Assembly: GCA_044374295.1 (NCBI GenBank)
Contig: JBILOU010000028.1
Coordinates: 1-25,630, forward strand
From: CAIZGX01 sp044374295
GTDB lineage: Bacteria; Bacteroidota; Bacteroidia; Flavobacteriales_D; Sanyastnellaceae
DNA: 25,630 nucleotides
Reading direction: 5' to 3'
The notes under the pieces were generated by a model, which had not been told where the DNA came from, did not search any database, and saw only the letters and a list, made by a program, of their open reading frames with translations. The position numbers and the translations under genes were made by a program. Positions 14,541 through 20,668 of this stretch are shown piece by piece; the stretch's first letter is position 1; each line of letters opens with the position of its first letter.

Positions 14541-15452
14541 TTAATCGAGATATCCCATTTGAGTCAGTGCGCGTGTATCGTTTCTCCACTTTTCAACCTT
14601 CACAAACATTTCCAGAAAGACTTTCTTACCTAAGAAACTCTCCATGTCTTTGCGAGCGTTGGTTCCTACACGCTTCAACATGCTTCCTTGATGACCAATG
14701 ATGATGGCCTTTTGCGATTCGCGTTCAGTAAGAATAACCGCTGCAATGCGAATGATGGTTGGCTCTTCTTTGAAGGCTTCAACGATAACTTCACATGAAT
14801 AAGGAATTTCGCGATCGTAGGTGGTGAAGATTTTCTCGCGAATAATTTCACTTACGAAGAAGCGTTGTGTGCGATCTGAAATTTCATCTTTCGGGAAGAA
14901 TGCTGGATGTTCAGGAAGAACAGCAAGAATCTCGTTTAACAACTCTTTGGTGTAGATTTTTTCCAATGCTGAAACTGGAAAAACTTTTGCATTGGGAAGG
15001 GCTTCGTTCCAAAACTGAAAAGCTTCGTTGGCTTTTTCAGTTCCAGCCTTGTCGAATTTATTCAAAACAACGAAGATGGGAACCTCCATTTTCTTAAGTC
15101 GATTGAAGGTTTCTTCGTGAAGGCCTTTTTTATCGAGCAGGTCAATGACCAATAAAATTAAATCGGCATCTTTAAGTGCGGTGCCAACCGATTTCATCAT
15201 TCCTTCTTGTAATTTATACTTCGGATCGAGCACTCCTGGGGTATCGCTGTAGACAATTTGATAGTCTTCATCGTTTAAAATACCCATTATACGGTGACGC
15301 GTGGTTTGCGCTTTTGGTGTGACGATGCTTAGCTTTTCACCCATTAAAGCGTTCATTAGCGTAGACTTACCCGCATTGGGGTTACCGATCAAGTTCACGA
15401 AACCCGCTTTGTGCGTGGCTTTTTTTTCTCCTTCTTCAGATTTTTCTTGCAT
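14541..15452 (-). CDS. era: GTPase Era
   Basis: A 303-residue GTPase with a C-terminal KH domain that binds the 3' end of 16S rRNA during 30S assembly. G motifs: GNPNAGKSTLMNAL (G1), TTRHRIMG (G2 region), SDTPGVLDP (G3) and VLNKFDKAG (G4). The KH domain holds ERESQKAIIIGHQGSMLKRV and ends with FVKVEKWRNDTRALTQMGYLD. The frame is open further upstream to 15548, but that extension reads backwards through the initiator tRNA gene, so the start must be the ATG at 15452 (MQEKSEEGEKKATH). It heads an operon with ispE, one base apart. Confidence 0.97.
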   Translation of the reverse strand: MQEKSEEGEKKATHKAGFVNLIGNPNAGKSTLMNALMGEKLSIVTPKAQTTRHRIMGILNDEDYQIVYSDTPGVLDPKYKLQEGMMKSVGTALKDADLILLVIDLLDKKGLHEETFNRLKKMEVPIFVVLNKFDKAGTEKANEAFQFWNEALPNAKVFPVSALEKIYTKELLNEILAVLPEHPAFFPKDEISDRTQRFFVSEIIREKIFTTYDREIPYSCEVIVEAFKEEPTIIRIAAVILTERESQKAIIIGHQGSMLKRVGTNARKDMESFLGKKVFLEMFVKVEKWRNDTRALTQMGYLD

Positions 15453-15479
15453 ATTGCTTGTAAAATTAGTTATATTTGC
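15447..15479 (+). promoter_or_regulatory. Promoter of initiator tRNA-Met
   Basis: TTG at 15447-15449, a 21-base spacer and TATATTTGC at 15471-15479 give a full Bacteroidota promoter. It overlaps the first codons of era, which runs the other way. Confidence 0.65.
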
Positions 15480-15505
15480 ACTCCCAATGGGGAAAACTTT
15501 TATAG

Positions 15506-15581
15506 TGCGGGGTGGAGCAGTTGGTAGCTCGTTGGGCTCATAACCCAAAGGCCACAGGTTCGAGTCCTGTCCCCGCTACCA
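15506..15581 (+). tRNA. Initiator tRNA-fMet (CAT)
   Basis: A 76-base cloverleaf including an encoded CCA. The acceptor is TGCGGGG with CCCCGCT, so bases 1 and 72 are U and U and do not pair. The D arm is GAGC-AGTTGGTA-GCTC with A11:U24. The anticodon arm is TTGGG-CTCATAA-CCCAA, with three G:C pairs next to the loop. The T arm is ACAGG-TTCGAGT-CCTGT. The unpaired 1:72 ends, A11:U24 and the GGG/CCC stem are the three marks of a bacterial initiator. It marks the left end of the accessory block. Confidence 0.96.
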
Positions 15582-15619
15582 AAAACAGAAAGTCAGTCGA
15601 AAGACTGGCTTTTTTCGTT
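15573..15619 (+). repeat. Left copy of a tRNA-end/terminator direct repeat (possible att site)
   Basis: This 47-base stretch covers the last bases of tRNA-fMet and its terminator. By hand alignment 41 positions match a copy at 18651-18696 (five mismatches, one gap). The core CAGTCGAAAGA and TGGCTTTTTTCGTT is shared. Confidence 0.5.
15589..15616 (+). terminator. Terminator of tRNA-fMet
   Basis: AAAGTCAGTC, the loop GAAA and GACTGGCTTT pair over 10 bases with one G.U, followed by a T run and CG. Confidence 0.8.
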
Positions 15620-15738
15620 TCACGCCTCTCCAGAAGACTGGTAAATATTGGAATTACACGAAAAAAGAGGTTGATAATTCAGGCCATTTACCCGATTATT
15701 ATTTCCTCTTGCGTGCCCCGCATTCAAAAAGGCGTGTT

Positions 15739-16164
15739 CTACAAACCGAATTTTGTTCCTGCGATAGAACCTCTGCTTTGGTGCGTAAATTTGGCAATTT
15801 CATCATAATCATCTTTAACCTGATTGAAAGCTCTCAGATGGGCTATGATGCTATGCCATTGACGCTGAAAGAACATTTGGGAACCTTCATCGGTTGACAG
15901 GTCATGTTCTACTTTAATTTGATCTTTCGGTACAATCAATTTCTGGTAAGCTGAAAATAGCCGAGCGAAATTTATTTCAAACAATATTTCTATTTTTTCA
16001 GATAGCGATTGGTCTTTAAGATCATCGGGAATTTGAAGTTCAATTCTATAAATTCGAAAATCCCCGTTTCTTTCAGTTTCACTGACCTTAGAATCAAATA
16101 GCCGATTGTTTTTAGTAATTAAATTATAGAATAGTTTTCTATATGTATTCAAATCATTATTCAT
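15739..16164 (-). CDS. Unknown 141-residue protein coupled to the GIY-YIG-like gene
   Basis: I do not recognise this protein. It has 141 residues and no signal peptide or membrane segment. It looks like a mixed alpha/beta soluble protein with a charged N-terminal helix (MNNDLNTYRKLFYNLITKN), a strand-rich centre (GDFRIYRIELQIPDD), helices from about residue 56, and the aromatic-rich motif FFQRQWHSIIAHLRAF. Its ATG follows the stop of the GIY-YIG-like gene by two bases, so the pair is one translation unit and the products probably work together or regulate each other. It is the last gene of the minus-strand block before the terminator of tRNA-fMet. Function could be that of an immunity partner, a specificity subunit or a structural partner; nothing in the sequence decides. 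Confidence 0.75.
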   Translation of the reverse strand: MNNDLNTYRKLFYNLITKNNRLFDSKVSETERNGDFRIYRIELQIPDDLKDQSLSEKIEILFEINFARLFSAYQKLIVPKDQIKVEHDLSTDEGSQMFFQRQWHSIIAHLRAFNQVKDDYDEIAKFTHQSRGSIAGTKFGL

Positions 16165-16166
16165 GA

Positions 16167-17075
16167 CTACAAAATTAAAGGTCTTTTAAAATTCCCTGTT
16201 ACTAGATCATTGTAGCCATTACTGCCAACATTAACTAATTCATCCTGAACCCTTGATAAGTCTATATTGATTTTAGATACATCTATATTGAATTGTGATG
16301 ATTTCTTAATCTTTGATGCCTTAGCAGTAGTATGAATACCGATTAATTTTAGCTTTTTTTTGATTTCATATTCTAGTTTTTTTCTGGTCGGCTCATCAGA
16401 TAAAATTTTATTTACATCCTCAGAATTATTATTAGTAGAAGCATAAACATAATAAAAGTTCGATTTAAAGTTAACCAATGTGTTTATTATGCGTGAAATA
16501 TGTTGGTTAATTGAATTTAACTGAGTTATAGGAATATGTGGTGTTTGTGCAACCAAAGAAAACAAGTATGGAACAGATTCTTCTATTTTTATATTACTTA
16601 TCGCTTTCGGTGGTGACATACCATGCTTTAAATAAAAAAAAGTTTCATCCTGAAAAAAGATTAATTTGTCGAGCTTGGCTACATGTTTTACCTTGGAAGT
16701 GCCTTTTGGAAGTTTTTTGTCGTATAATGAAGCGTCTTTGTATATCTCCTTTATTTCTGCAAGCATAAAATCATTTTTATAAAAATCCCAAATTTCTTTA
16801 GGATCACCGGGTGCTTTTATTAAATCTCCAAAAAGTCGATTAAGTGGAGTTGCAAATTTGCCCAGGTAGTGCTGGTTATATAGCCTTTCGCGTAAGTTTC
16901 CGCTTTCTCCTACTACAATAGGCACGAATTTGAGGATTCCGTCAACTTGAGTTCTGATGCCGTAAATGTAAATGCCTTGTTCATTTTCATCTGGATAATG
17001 TTTATCATCCCAAGGATGAAAATTCTCCAAAGGATTTCCATCCTTGGGATGATGAAATTTTATCGTTTTAGTCAT
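16167..17075 (-). CDS. GIY-YIG-like nuclease-domain protein
   Basis: A 302-residue protein from ATG 17075 (MTKTIKFHHPKDGNPLEN). An in-frame ATG at 17132 would add 19 residues but looks less likely. Near the N-terminus GIYIYGI is followed after about 15 residues by VPIVVGESGNLRERLYNQHY, the pattern of a GIY-YIG domain. The first Tyr, the Gly and the NLRER arginine are present, but the second Tyr of YIG is Val. A Glu suited to metal binding (PKEIWDFY) lies further on. The remaining 200 residues are not recognised; they contain a Lys-rich stretch (RKKLEYEIKKKLKLIGIHTT). GIY-YIG domains cut DNA or RNA in repair, restriction and homing. A strong hairpin covers codons 8-25, and the next gene starts two bases after the stop. 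Confidence 0.65.
   Translation of the reverse strand: MTKTIKFHHPKDGNPLENFHPWDDKHYPDENEQGIYIYGIRTQVDGILKFVPIVVGESGNLRERLYNQHYLGKFATPLNRLFGDLIKAPGDPKEIWDFYKNDFMLAEIKEIYKDASLYDKKLPKGTSKVKHVAKLDKLIFFQDETFFYLKHGMSPPKAISNIKIEESVPYLFSLVAQTPHIPITQLNSINQHISRIINTLVNFKSNFYYVYASTNNNSEDVNKILSDEPTRKKLEYEIKKKLKLIGIHTTAKASKIKKSSQFNIDVSKINIDLSRVQDELVNVGSNGYNDLVTGNFKRPLIL
17001..17056. repeat. Long inverted repeat (hairpin) in the 5' coding part of the GIY-YIG-like gene
   Basis: ATCATCCCAAGGATG (17004-17018) and CATCCTTGGGATGAT (17039-17053) are perfect 15-base complements. The stem extends inward by AAAT/ATTT after one mismatch, leaving a 10-base loop. In the mRNA the stem begins 21 bases after the A of the ATG at 17075. 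Confidence 0.85.
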
Positions 17076-17201
17076 ATTGATTGGGTTCTTTATGTTGTAA
17101 ATCTGTATAGCGTTAAATTCAAGATAAAACAACTACTATTCATAAAAATAAGGTTTAGAGATAAAAATGTGAAATCCTAAAATTTTAACATTTTATTACA
17201 T

Positions 17202-17209
17202 CAAATTTA
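17202..17209 (-). promoter_or_regulatory. Possible -7 box before the GIY-YIG-like gene
   Basis: TAAATTTG on the minus strand fits TAnnTTTG and lies in the 169-base gap below the NADAR gene. No TTG is seen at the expected distance, so it may be chance in A+T-rich DNA. Confidence 0.25.
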
Positions 17210-17244
17210 ACAACTAACTTTGAAAAAATAAAACGTGGGTCAAA

Positions 17245-17928
17245 TCAATCAATAATTTTGTAGCATTTTACTGGTTTAGACCAATCATAATGGTCTCTGA
17301 TGTACCATCTCATATTATCGAACGACAATTCTGCCACATCCCGACCGGCTGCATGAGCTTCTTTTAACTCTCTGTAGGGATCCTCTGTGATACCAAACTT
17401 TGCTCCAGTTTCTTTTAACGTAAAAGACTTGATTTCTTCGATCTTTTCGTCACGAATTTTCATCCAAATTTTTCCAAGCGCGTTCTCACCCTCCCAACCA
17501 TCGGGTGACTTAATAGCCCCCCAAAACAGATTAGAACTGCTCTTGCCCCGATTGGACACGTCCTCATATATAGGAAGATTCGTAGTTAAAAGAAGTGCCT
17601 TCAACAGTGCAGGATGCTGTTCAATCTTCAGCCTGATGCAAAGCTCCATATTTTTCAAATCCTCTTCTGAGTGGGGTTGTATTACTCTTTTATAAAGTAA
17701 ACCTTTTTTAGACAAATCCTTAACGATAGCTTTTACACGAAATTTGCATGCCATTGGTGAGGGTTCTTTTCTGATCATTTCTTGGATTTCTTGGTCTTCA
17801 AATCGAAGTGCTTGAAACAGAGCTTCGGTTGTTCTCCAAGTTTTACCCTCATAAGTTATTGGATAAGGAGCCATGTTGCCAAGCCAGCCAAACGGCAATT
17901 TAACTTTGGTAAAGGATATTTCTGTCAT
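17245..17928 (-). CDS. NADAR-domain protein (YbiA/RibX family)
   Basis: A 227-residue protein whose first 150 residues match the NADAR family (PF08719). FGWLGNMAPYPITYEGKTW is followed by TTEALFQALRF (Glu35 and Gln39 of the usual EHxxQ motif, with Ala in place of His). RKEPSPMACKFR, the middle helices ending in ALLLTTNLPIYED, SNLFWGAI and GENALGKIWMKIRD also fit, the last being the NxLGxxxMxxR signature. YbiA-type members hydrolyse riboflavin-pathway N-glycosides. Other members remove ADP-ribose from guanosine in DNA and act as antitoxins of DarT-like toxins. The C-terminal 75 residues (from about 150) are an extension with TLKETGAKFGI and a WYIRDHYDW motif that I do not recognise. It is cytoplasmic. 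It lies between a two-TM protein and the GIY-YIG-like gene; no DarT is visible. The specific substrate is open. Confidence 0.85.
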   Translation of the reverse strand: MTEISFTKVKLPFGWLGNMAPYPITYEGKTWRTTEALFQALRFEDQEIQEMIRKEPSPMACKFRVKAIVKDLSKKGLLYKRVIQPHSEEDLKNMELCIRLKIEQHPALLKALLLTTNLPIYEDVSNRGKSSSNLFWGAIKSPDGWEGENALGKIWMKIRDEKIEEIKSFTLKETGAKFGITEDPYRELKEAHAAGRDVAELSFDNMRWYIRDHYDWSKPVKCYKIID

Positions 17929-18002
17929 ATAATTACTAATGAGTAAATTTAATCTCTTTTAGGTAATCTTTGAATTTTCCAAGCTGCAATTTTATCAGTT
18001 GA

Positions 18003-18347
18003 TTAATTTTTGCTTTTTTTCTTTTTCAACTCAATTAAAACTTCCTCATAACTCTTAAAATATTCATATGTTTCATCCAAATCTCTGCTAGAGGCCAAGA
18101 AAACAAAGAAGGAAACAAGATGCCCCAGCAATGCTAAAACAATAATTTGAGGGAGGGGTTTTTGATAATAATACCATAAACAGAAACAAACAGAATAGGG
18201 TATAATAGCTGTTGCGATGAATATGAGAAATTTGGTATGCAATAATTTTACAAGACAATTCATAAACAAGACCAAACTAATGTAATCGAAATCGCCATTA
18301 AAATCTGCTTCAATCTCCTTTTCTAATTCCTCTTTTGTTTTATTCAT
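18003..18347 (-). CDS. Unknown protein with two membrane segments
   Basis: A 114-residue protein. A charged N-terminus (MNKTKEELEKEIEADF) precedes a weakly hydrophobic stretch, then two likely membrane helices at about residues 40-60 (FLIFIATAIIPYSVCFCLWY) and 66-86 (PQIIVLALLGHLVSFFVFLA). An acidic, then lysine-rich tail follows (YEYFKSYEEVLIELKKKK). No family is recognised. It is the first minus-strand gene of the tRNA-fMet block, 74 bases before the NADAR gene. Small two-helix proteins are common as effectors in phage-defence cassettes, but they are also common as unrelated orphans, so no role is assigned. Confidence 0.6.
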   Translation of the reverse strand: MNKTKEELEKEIEADFNGDFDYISLVLFMNCLVKLLHTKFLIFIATAIIPYSVCFCLWYYYQKPLPQIIVLALLGHLVSFFVFLASSRDLDETYEYFKSYEEVLIELKKKKSKN

Positions 18348-18467
18348 GTTTGCTAAATTTTAATGTCGCATAAAAATTATAATTATTTCAAGGCGCTAGC
18401 CTAAATTAATTACTAACCCATCTAACCTAATGAAAGTGGCATATTCAACTTTATTTGGTGGTTAACA

Positions 18468-18484
18468 GAATTCGTAACGAATTC
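18468..18484. promoter_or_regulatory. 17-bp perfect palindrome, possible operator
   Basis: GAATTCGT-A-ACGAATTC has 8-base arms around one base. It lies about 120 bases above the start of the two-TM gene, a place where a dimeric repressor of the block could bind. Confidence 0.35.
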
Positions 18485-18584
18485 AAAACCCTGAATATTG
18501 TAGAACCTGAATAGTACACTAAAATGTAATACTCCCCTTTTGATGGACCAAAAGGTTGTGTTGCTACGTTAATTGTTCTATTAT

Positions 18585-18659
18585 TCTGAGCTACTAATTT
18601 AAAAAGAGAATGTTTACAGCCCTCCTGTAAGTCAGAAATTTGTGGCTCAACCGCTTCCA
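18585..18659 (+). pseudogene. Possible degenerate tRNA relic
   Basis: GAGCTA near the start, AGAG, a 5-bp anticodon-like arm TTACA-GCCCTCC-TGTAA, a variable-loop-like GTCAG, GGCTCAACC in T-arm position and a 3' end CCGCTTCCA follow each other at roughly tRNA spacing. Acceptor pairing and the U33 rule fail, so it is not functional. The likeness may be partly chance. Confidence 0.3.
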
Positions 18660-18696
18660 AAGTCAAAAGCCAGTCGAAAGAGTGGCTTTTTTCGTT
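18651..18696 (+). repeat. Right copy of the tRNA-end/terminator repeat (possible att site)
   Basis: This is the degenerate direct copy of 15573-15619, including CCGCT-CCA and the hairpin. One stem pair is broken here (G opposite G), which suggests it is the decayed copy. Confidence 0.5.
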
Positions 18697-18774
18697 GATA
18701 AAATTACAATGTAACAATGAGGAGGTACTAAACGTACATTAGCTTAGTCGTGACAAAATTAAAAGGCCAACCTT

Positions 18775-19977
18775 ATGATTGATATCGGTAAAACGAGAGA
18801 AGAACTCTTGGATGAATTACGAAGATTAAGGCAAGAAAACAGGCAACTGAAATCTTTGTACGAAATTCATGATAACGAAAAGGTTCTAGCTCAGAATAAA
18901 TTCCGAATGCTTTTTGAACAGTCTCCCGTTGGAATGGCTTTGGTTCTTCATGAAACCGGTGAGTTTTTGGAAGTGAACAATTCAGTTTTAGAGTCCACAG
19001 GATACACCCGAGAGGAGTTTTTAAATTTAAGCTATTGGGATTTAACCCCAAGAGAATACGAACAGCAAGAAATTGAGCAACTCGAGACATTAAATAAAAC
19101 GGGGTCATTCGGCCCCAATTTTAAGGAATACATCCGTAAAGATGGGACACGATACCCGCTTTCAATTAGCGGAGCCCTTTTTGTTGATGTTGATGGAAGA
19201 AAAGTTGTGTGGGGAATTATAGAGGACCTCTCGAACAGAAGAGAACAAGAACTGATTATTAAGAATCAAAATGAAGAACTCCTTCGCTTGAACGCTGCAA
19301 AAGATAAGTTTTTCTCAATCATTGCTCACGACTTAAAAAACCCCTTCAGTGCAATCATTGGCTCTAGCGAATTACTACTTTCAAGAGTTGATAAAAATGA
19401 CATTCAGGAAATAGATAAATACGCTAAAATCATAAATCAATCTTCAAAAAAAGCATTAGACCTTCTTCTTAACCTTATGGAATGGTCTCAGATACAAACG
19501 GGGCATATGAGTTATGTGCCAGAATATTTTGATTTAAAATTCTTGGTAGAAGAAGCTATTGAGTTGTTAAGTTGCAACGCCGAGGAAAAAAGTATTTTCA
19601 TTCAAAATAATATTGCTGACCGAACCATGGTATTTGCTGATAAAATAATGATCAGTATTGTTTTGAGGAATCTGATTTCAAATGCATTGAAATACACAAA
19701 CCTTAAAGGTTTAGTTCAAATTTCTTCGAAAAAGCAAGAACGTGAATTAATCATTTCGATAAATGACAATGGGGTTGGAATTGCAAAAGAATTAATGGAT
19801 AAACTATTCCAGATAGATGGCGTTATTTCAACTCCAGGAACTCTAAAAGAAAAAGGCACAGGATTAGGACTCATTCTATGCCAAGAATATTTGGAAAAGA
19901 ACAATGGGAAAATTTGGGTTCAAAGTGAAGTGAATGAAGGCACTACCTTTTATTTTTCATTGCCGTTGAACGATTGA
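18775..19977 (+). CDS. PAS-domain sensor histidine kinase
   Basis: A 400-residue soluble histidine kinase with no membrane segment. An N-terminal coiled coil (TREELLDELRRLRQENRQLK) leads to a PAS domain at about 42-156 (FRMLFEQSPVGMALVLHETG, ending VVWGIIEDLSNRREQE). A short linker then reaches the H box FFSIIAHDLKNPFSAIIG with phospho-acceptor His185. The ATPase domain has the N box NLISNALKYTN, the G1 box INDNGVGI, a long F-region loop and the G2 box KGTGLGLILCQEYLEKNNG. It should sense a cytoplasmic signal and phosphorylate an unlinked response regulator, as none lies beside it. It begins 78 bases after the right repeat of the accessory block and was probably the original neighbour of tRNA-fMet. 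No strong promoter box is seen. Confidence 0.93.
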   Translation: MIDIGKTREELLDELRRLRQENRQLKSLYEIHDNEKVLAQNKFRMLFEQSPVGMALVLHETGEFLEVNNSVLESTGYTREEFLNLSYWDLTPREYEQQEIEQLETLNKTGSFGPNFKEYIRKDGTRYPLSISGALFVDVDGRKVVWGIIEDLSNRREQELIIKNQNEELLRLNAAKDKFFSIIAHDLKNPFSAIIGSSELLLSRVDKNDIQEIDKYAKIINQSSKKALDLLLNLMEWSQIQTGHMSYVPEYFDLKFLVEEAIELLSCNAEEKSIFIQNNIADRTMVFADKIMISIVLRNLISNALKYTNLKGLVQISSKKQERELIISINDNGVGIAKELMDKLFQIDGVISTPGTLKEKGTGLGLILCQEYLEKNNGKIWVQSEVNEGTTFYFSLPLND

Positions 19978-20032
19978 AAATATTATTTTTTTTGCAATCT
20001 CGAGAGACCAATGAGCTCTAGCTTAATTATCT

Positions 20033-20041
20033 TATCTTTGC
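20033..20041 (+). promoter_or_regulatory. -7 promoter box of tRNA-Arg
   Basis: TATCTTTGC ends 11 bases before the tRNA 5' end and matches TAnnTTTGC. Confidence 0.55.
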
Positions 20042-20052
20042 AGCCCTTAATT

Positions 20053-20124
20053 GGTCCTGTAGTATAATGGATATTACATGGGTTTCCGAAGCCCAGAATT
20101 CGCGTTCGATCCGCGACGGGATCA
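20053..20124 (+). tRNA. tRNA-Arg (CCG)
   Basis: A 72-base cloverleaf: acceptor GGTCCTG with CGGGATC (two G.U pairs), a short D arm with three good pairs (GTA/TAC), anticodon arm TGGGT-TTCCGAA-GCCCA, a four-base variable loop, T arm TCGCG-TTCGATC-CGCGA and discriminator A. The anticodon CCG reads CGG. CCA is not encoded. Confidence 0.9.
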
Positions 20125-20125
20125 C

Positions 20126-20133
20126 TACTTTTG
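20126..20133 (+). promoter_or_regulatory. -7 box of the lipoprotein gene, directly after tRNA-Arg
   Basis: TACTTTTG begins two bases after the tRNA ends. The next ATGs, at 20149 and 20155, fit a short leader, and read-through from the tRNA is also possible. Confidence 0.45.
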
Positions 20134-20154
20134 ATTGAATTTATTGATATGCCT

Positions 20155-20667
20155 ATGTTCAAGAATCGAATTGTTCTAGCCTTCGCGTTATTATCAACCA
20201 TTGCTTTCAGCGCATGCTCCTCTGCTCCGAAGACTCCAGAAGAATTCGGACAAGCGGTATTTGAAGCTGTTAAATCGAAAAACGAAAAAGATTTTCGTGC
20301 GTTGTATCTAACCGAAGATGAATTCAATGATATCATTGACCGAAGTAACCTTTCTGAAGAGGGAAAAAATCAAGAGCGTGGACGTGCCATTGGATTAGAC
20401 AAGTCCATGGAAAAGTTAGCCATCGAATCTTTTGAAGGATTGGAGCGCCTTTCAAACAATTACAGCATCGATTGGTCTAAAACCAATTTCAAAAAGGTCG
20501 ATGTTTATCGCGCTGAACACATGGGTATTCAAGGTGCGCATTTCATGGATGTGTATTTCGATTACAACGGATTCGAATACGCGTTGCACATCTACGATTG
20601 TTGGGAAACAGAGAACGGTTGGAAAACCTTCAAAGAAGTTTCATTGTCGGCTGTAGCCACAAACTAG
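20155..20667 (+). CDS. Small lipoprotein of unknown function
   Basis: About 170 residues from the ATG at 20155 (MFKNRIVLAFALLSTIAFSAC); the ATG at 20149 would add two. A lipoprotein signal peptide ends in the lipobox FSAC, followed by SSAPK. The mature part has a helical stretch with TPEEFGQAVFEAVKSKNEKDF, then a strand-rich C-terminus (VYRAEHMGIQGAHFMDVYFDYNG, YALHIYDCWETENGW). The pattern 'small lipoprotein with a helix pair then a beta sheet' recalls DUF4878/NTF2-like folds, but I cannot assign a family. It should sit in the inner leaflet of the outer membrane or in the inner membrane. The TSUP permease gene starts one base after its stop, so it heads that operon. Confidence 0.8.
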   Translation: MFKNRIVLAFALLSTIAFSACSSAPKTPEEFGQAVFEAVKSKNEKDFRALYLTEDEFNDIIDRSNLSEEGKNQERGRAIGLDKSMEKLAIESFEGLERLSNNYSIDWSKTNFKKVDVYRAEHMGIQGAHFMDVYFDYNGFEYALHIYDCWETENGWKTFKEVSLSAVATN

Positions 20668-20668
20668 C

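Larger units (their letters stand above)
18348..18774. other. Gene-free stretch at the far edge of the accessory block
   Basis: These 427 bases hold no convincing gene. They contain a 17-base palindrome (18468-18484), a tRNA-like relic ending in CCGCTTCCA (about 18585-18659), a degenerate copy of the tRNA-fMet terminator, and a short leader of the histidine kinase gene. An 88-codon minus-strand frame crosses the relic and repeat and looks spurious. Confidence 0.6.

Noticed and set aside
15453..15548. N-terminal extension of era
   Set aside because: It is the antisense reading of the initiator tRNA and its promoter; the natural Era start is ATG 15452.
15602..15667. CTTTTTTCGT / ACGAAAAAAG inverted repeat and doubled AGACTGG after tRNA-fMet
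   Set aside because: Low-complexity arms made mostly of the terminator T run; not enough to claim an integrase binding site.
15512..15808. Plus-strand frame across tRNA-fMet and its terminator
   Set aside because: It reads through the tRNA (VARWAHNPKATGSSPVPATK is the usual false peptide from such tRNAs) and has no own signal.
18451..18717. 88-codon minus-strand frame in the gene-free stretch
   Set aside because: Its first half is the antisense of the terminator repeat and tRNA-like relic, and the rest has no recognisable pattern.
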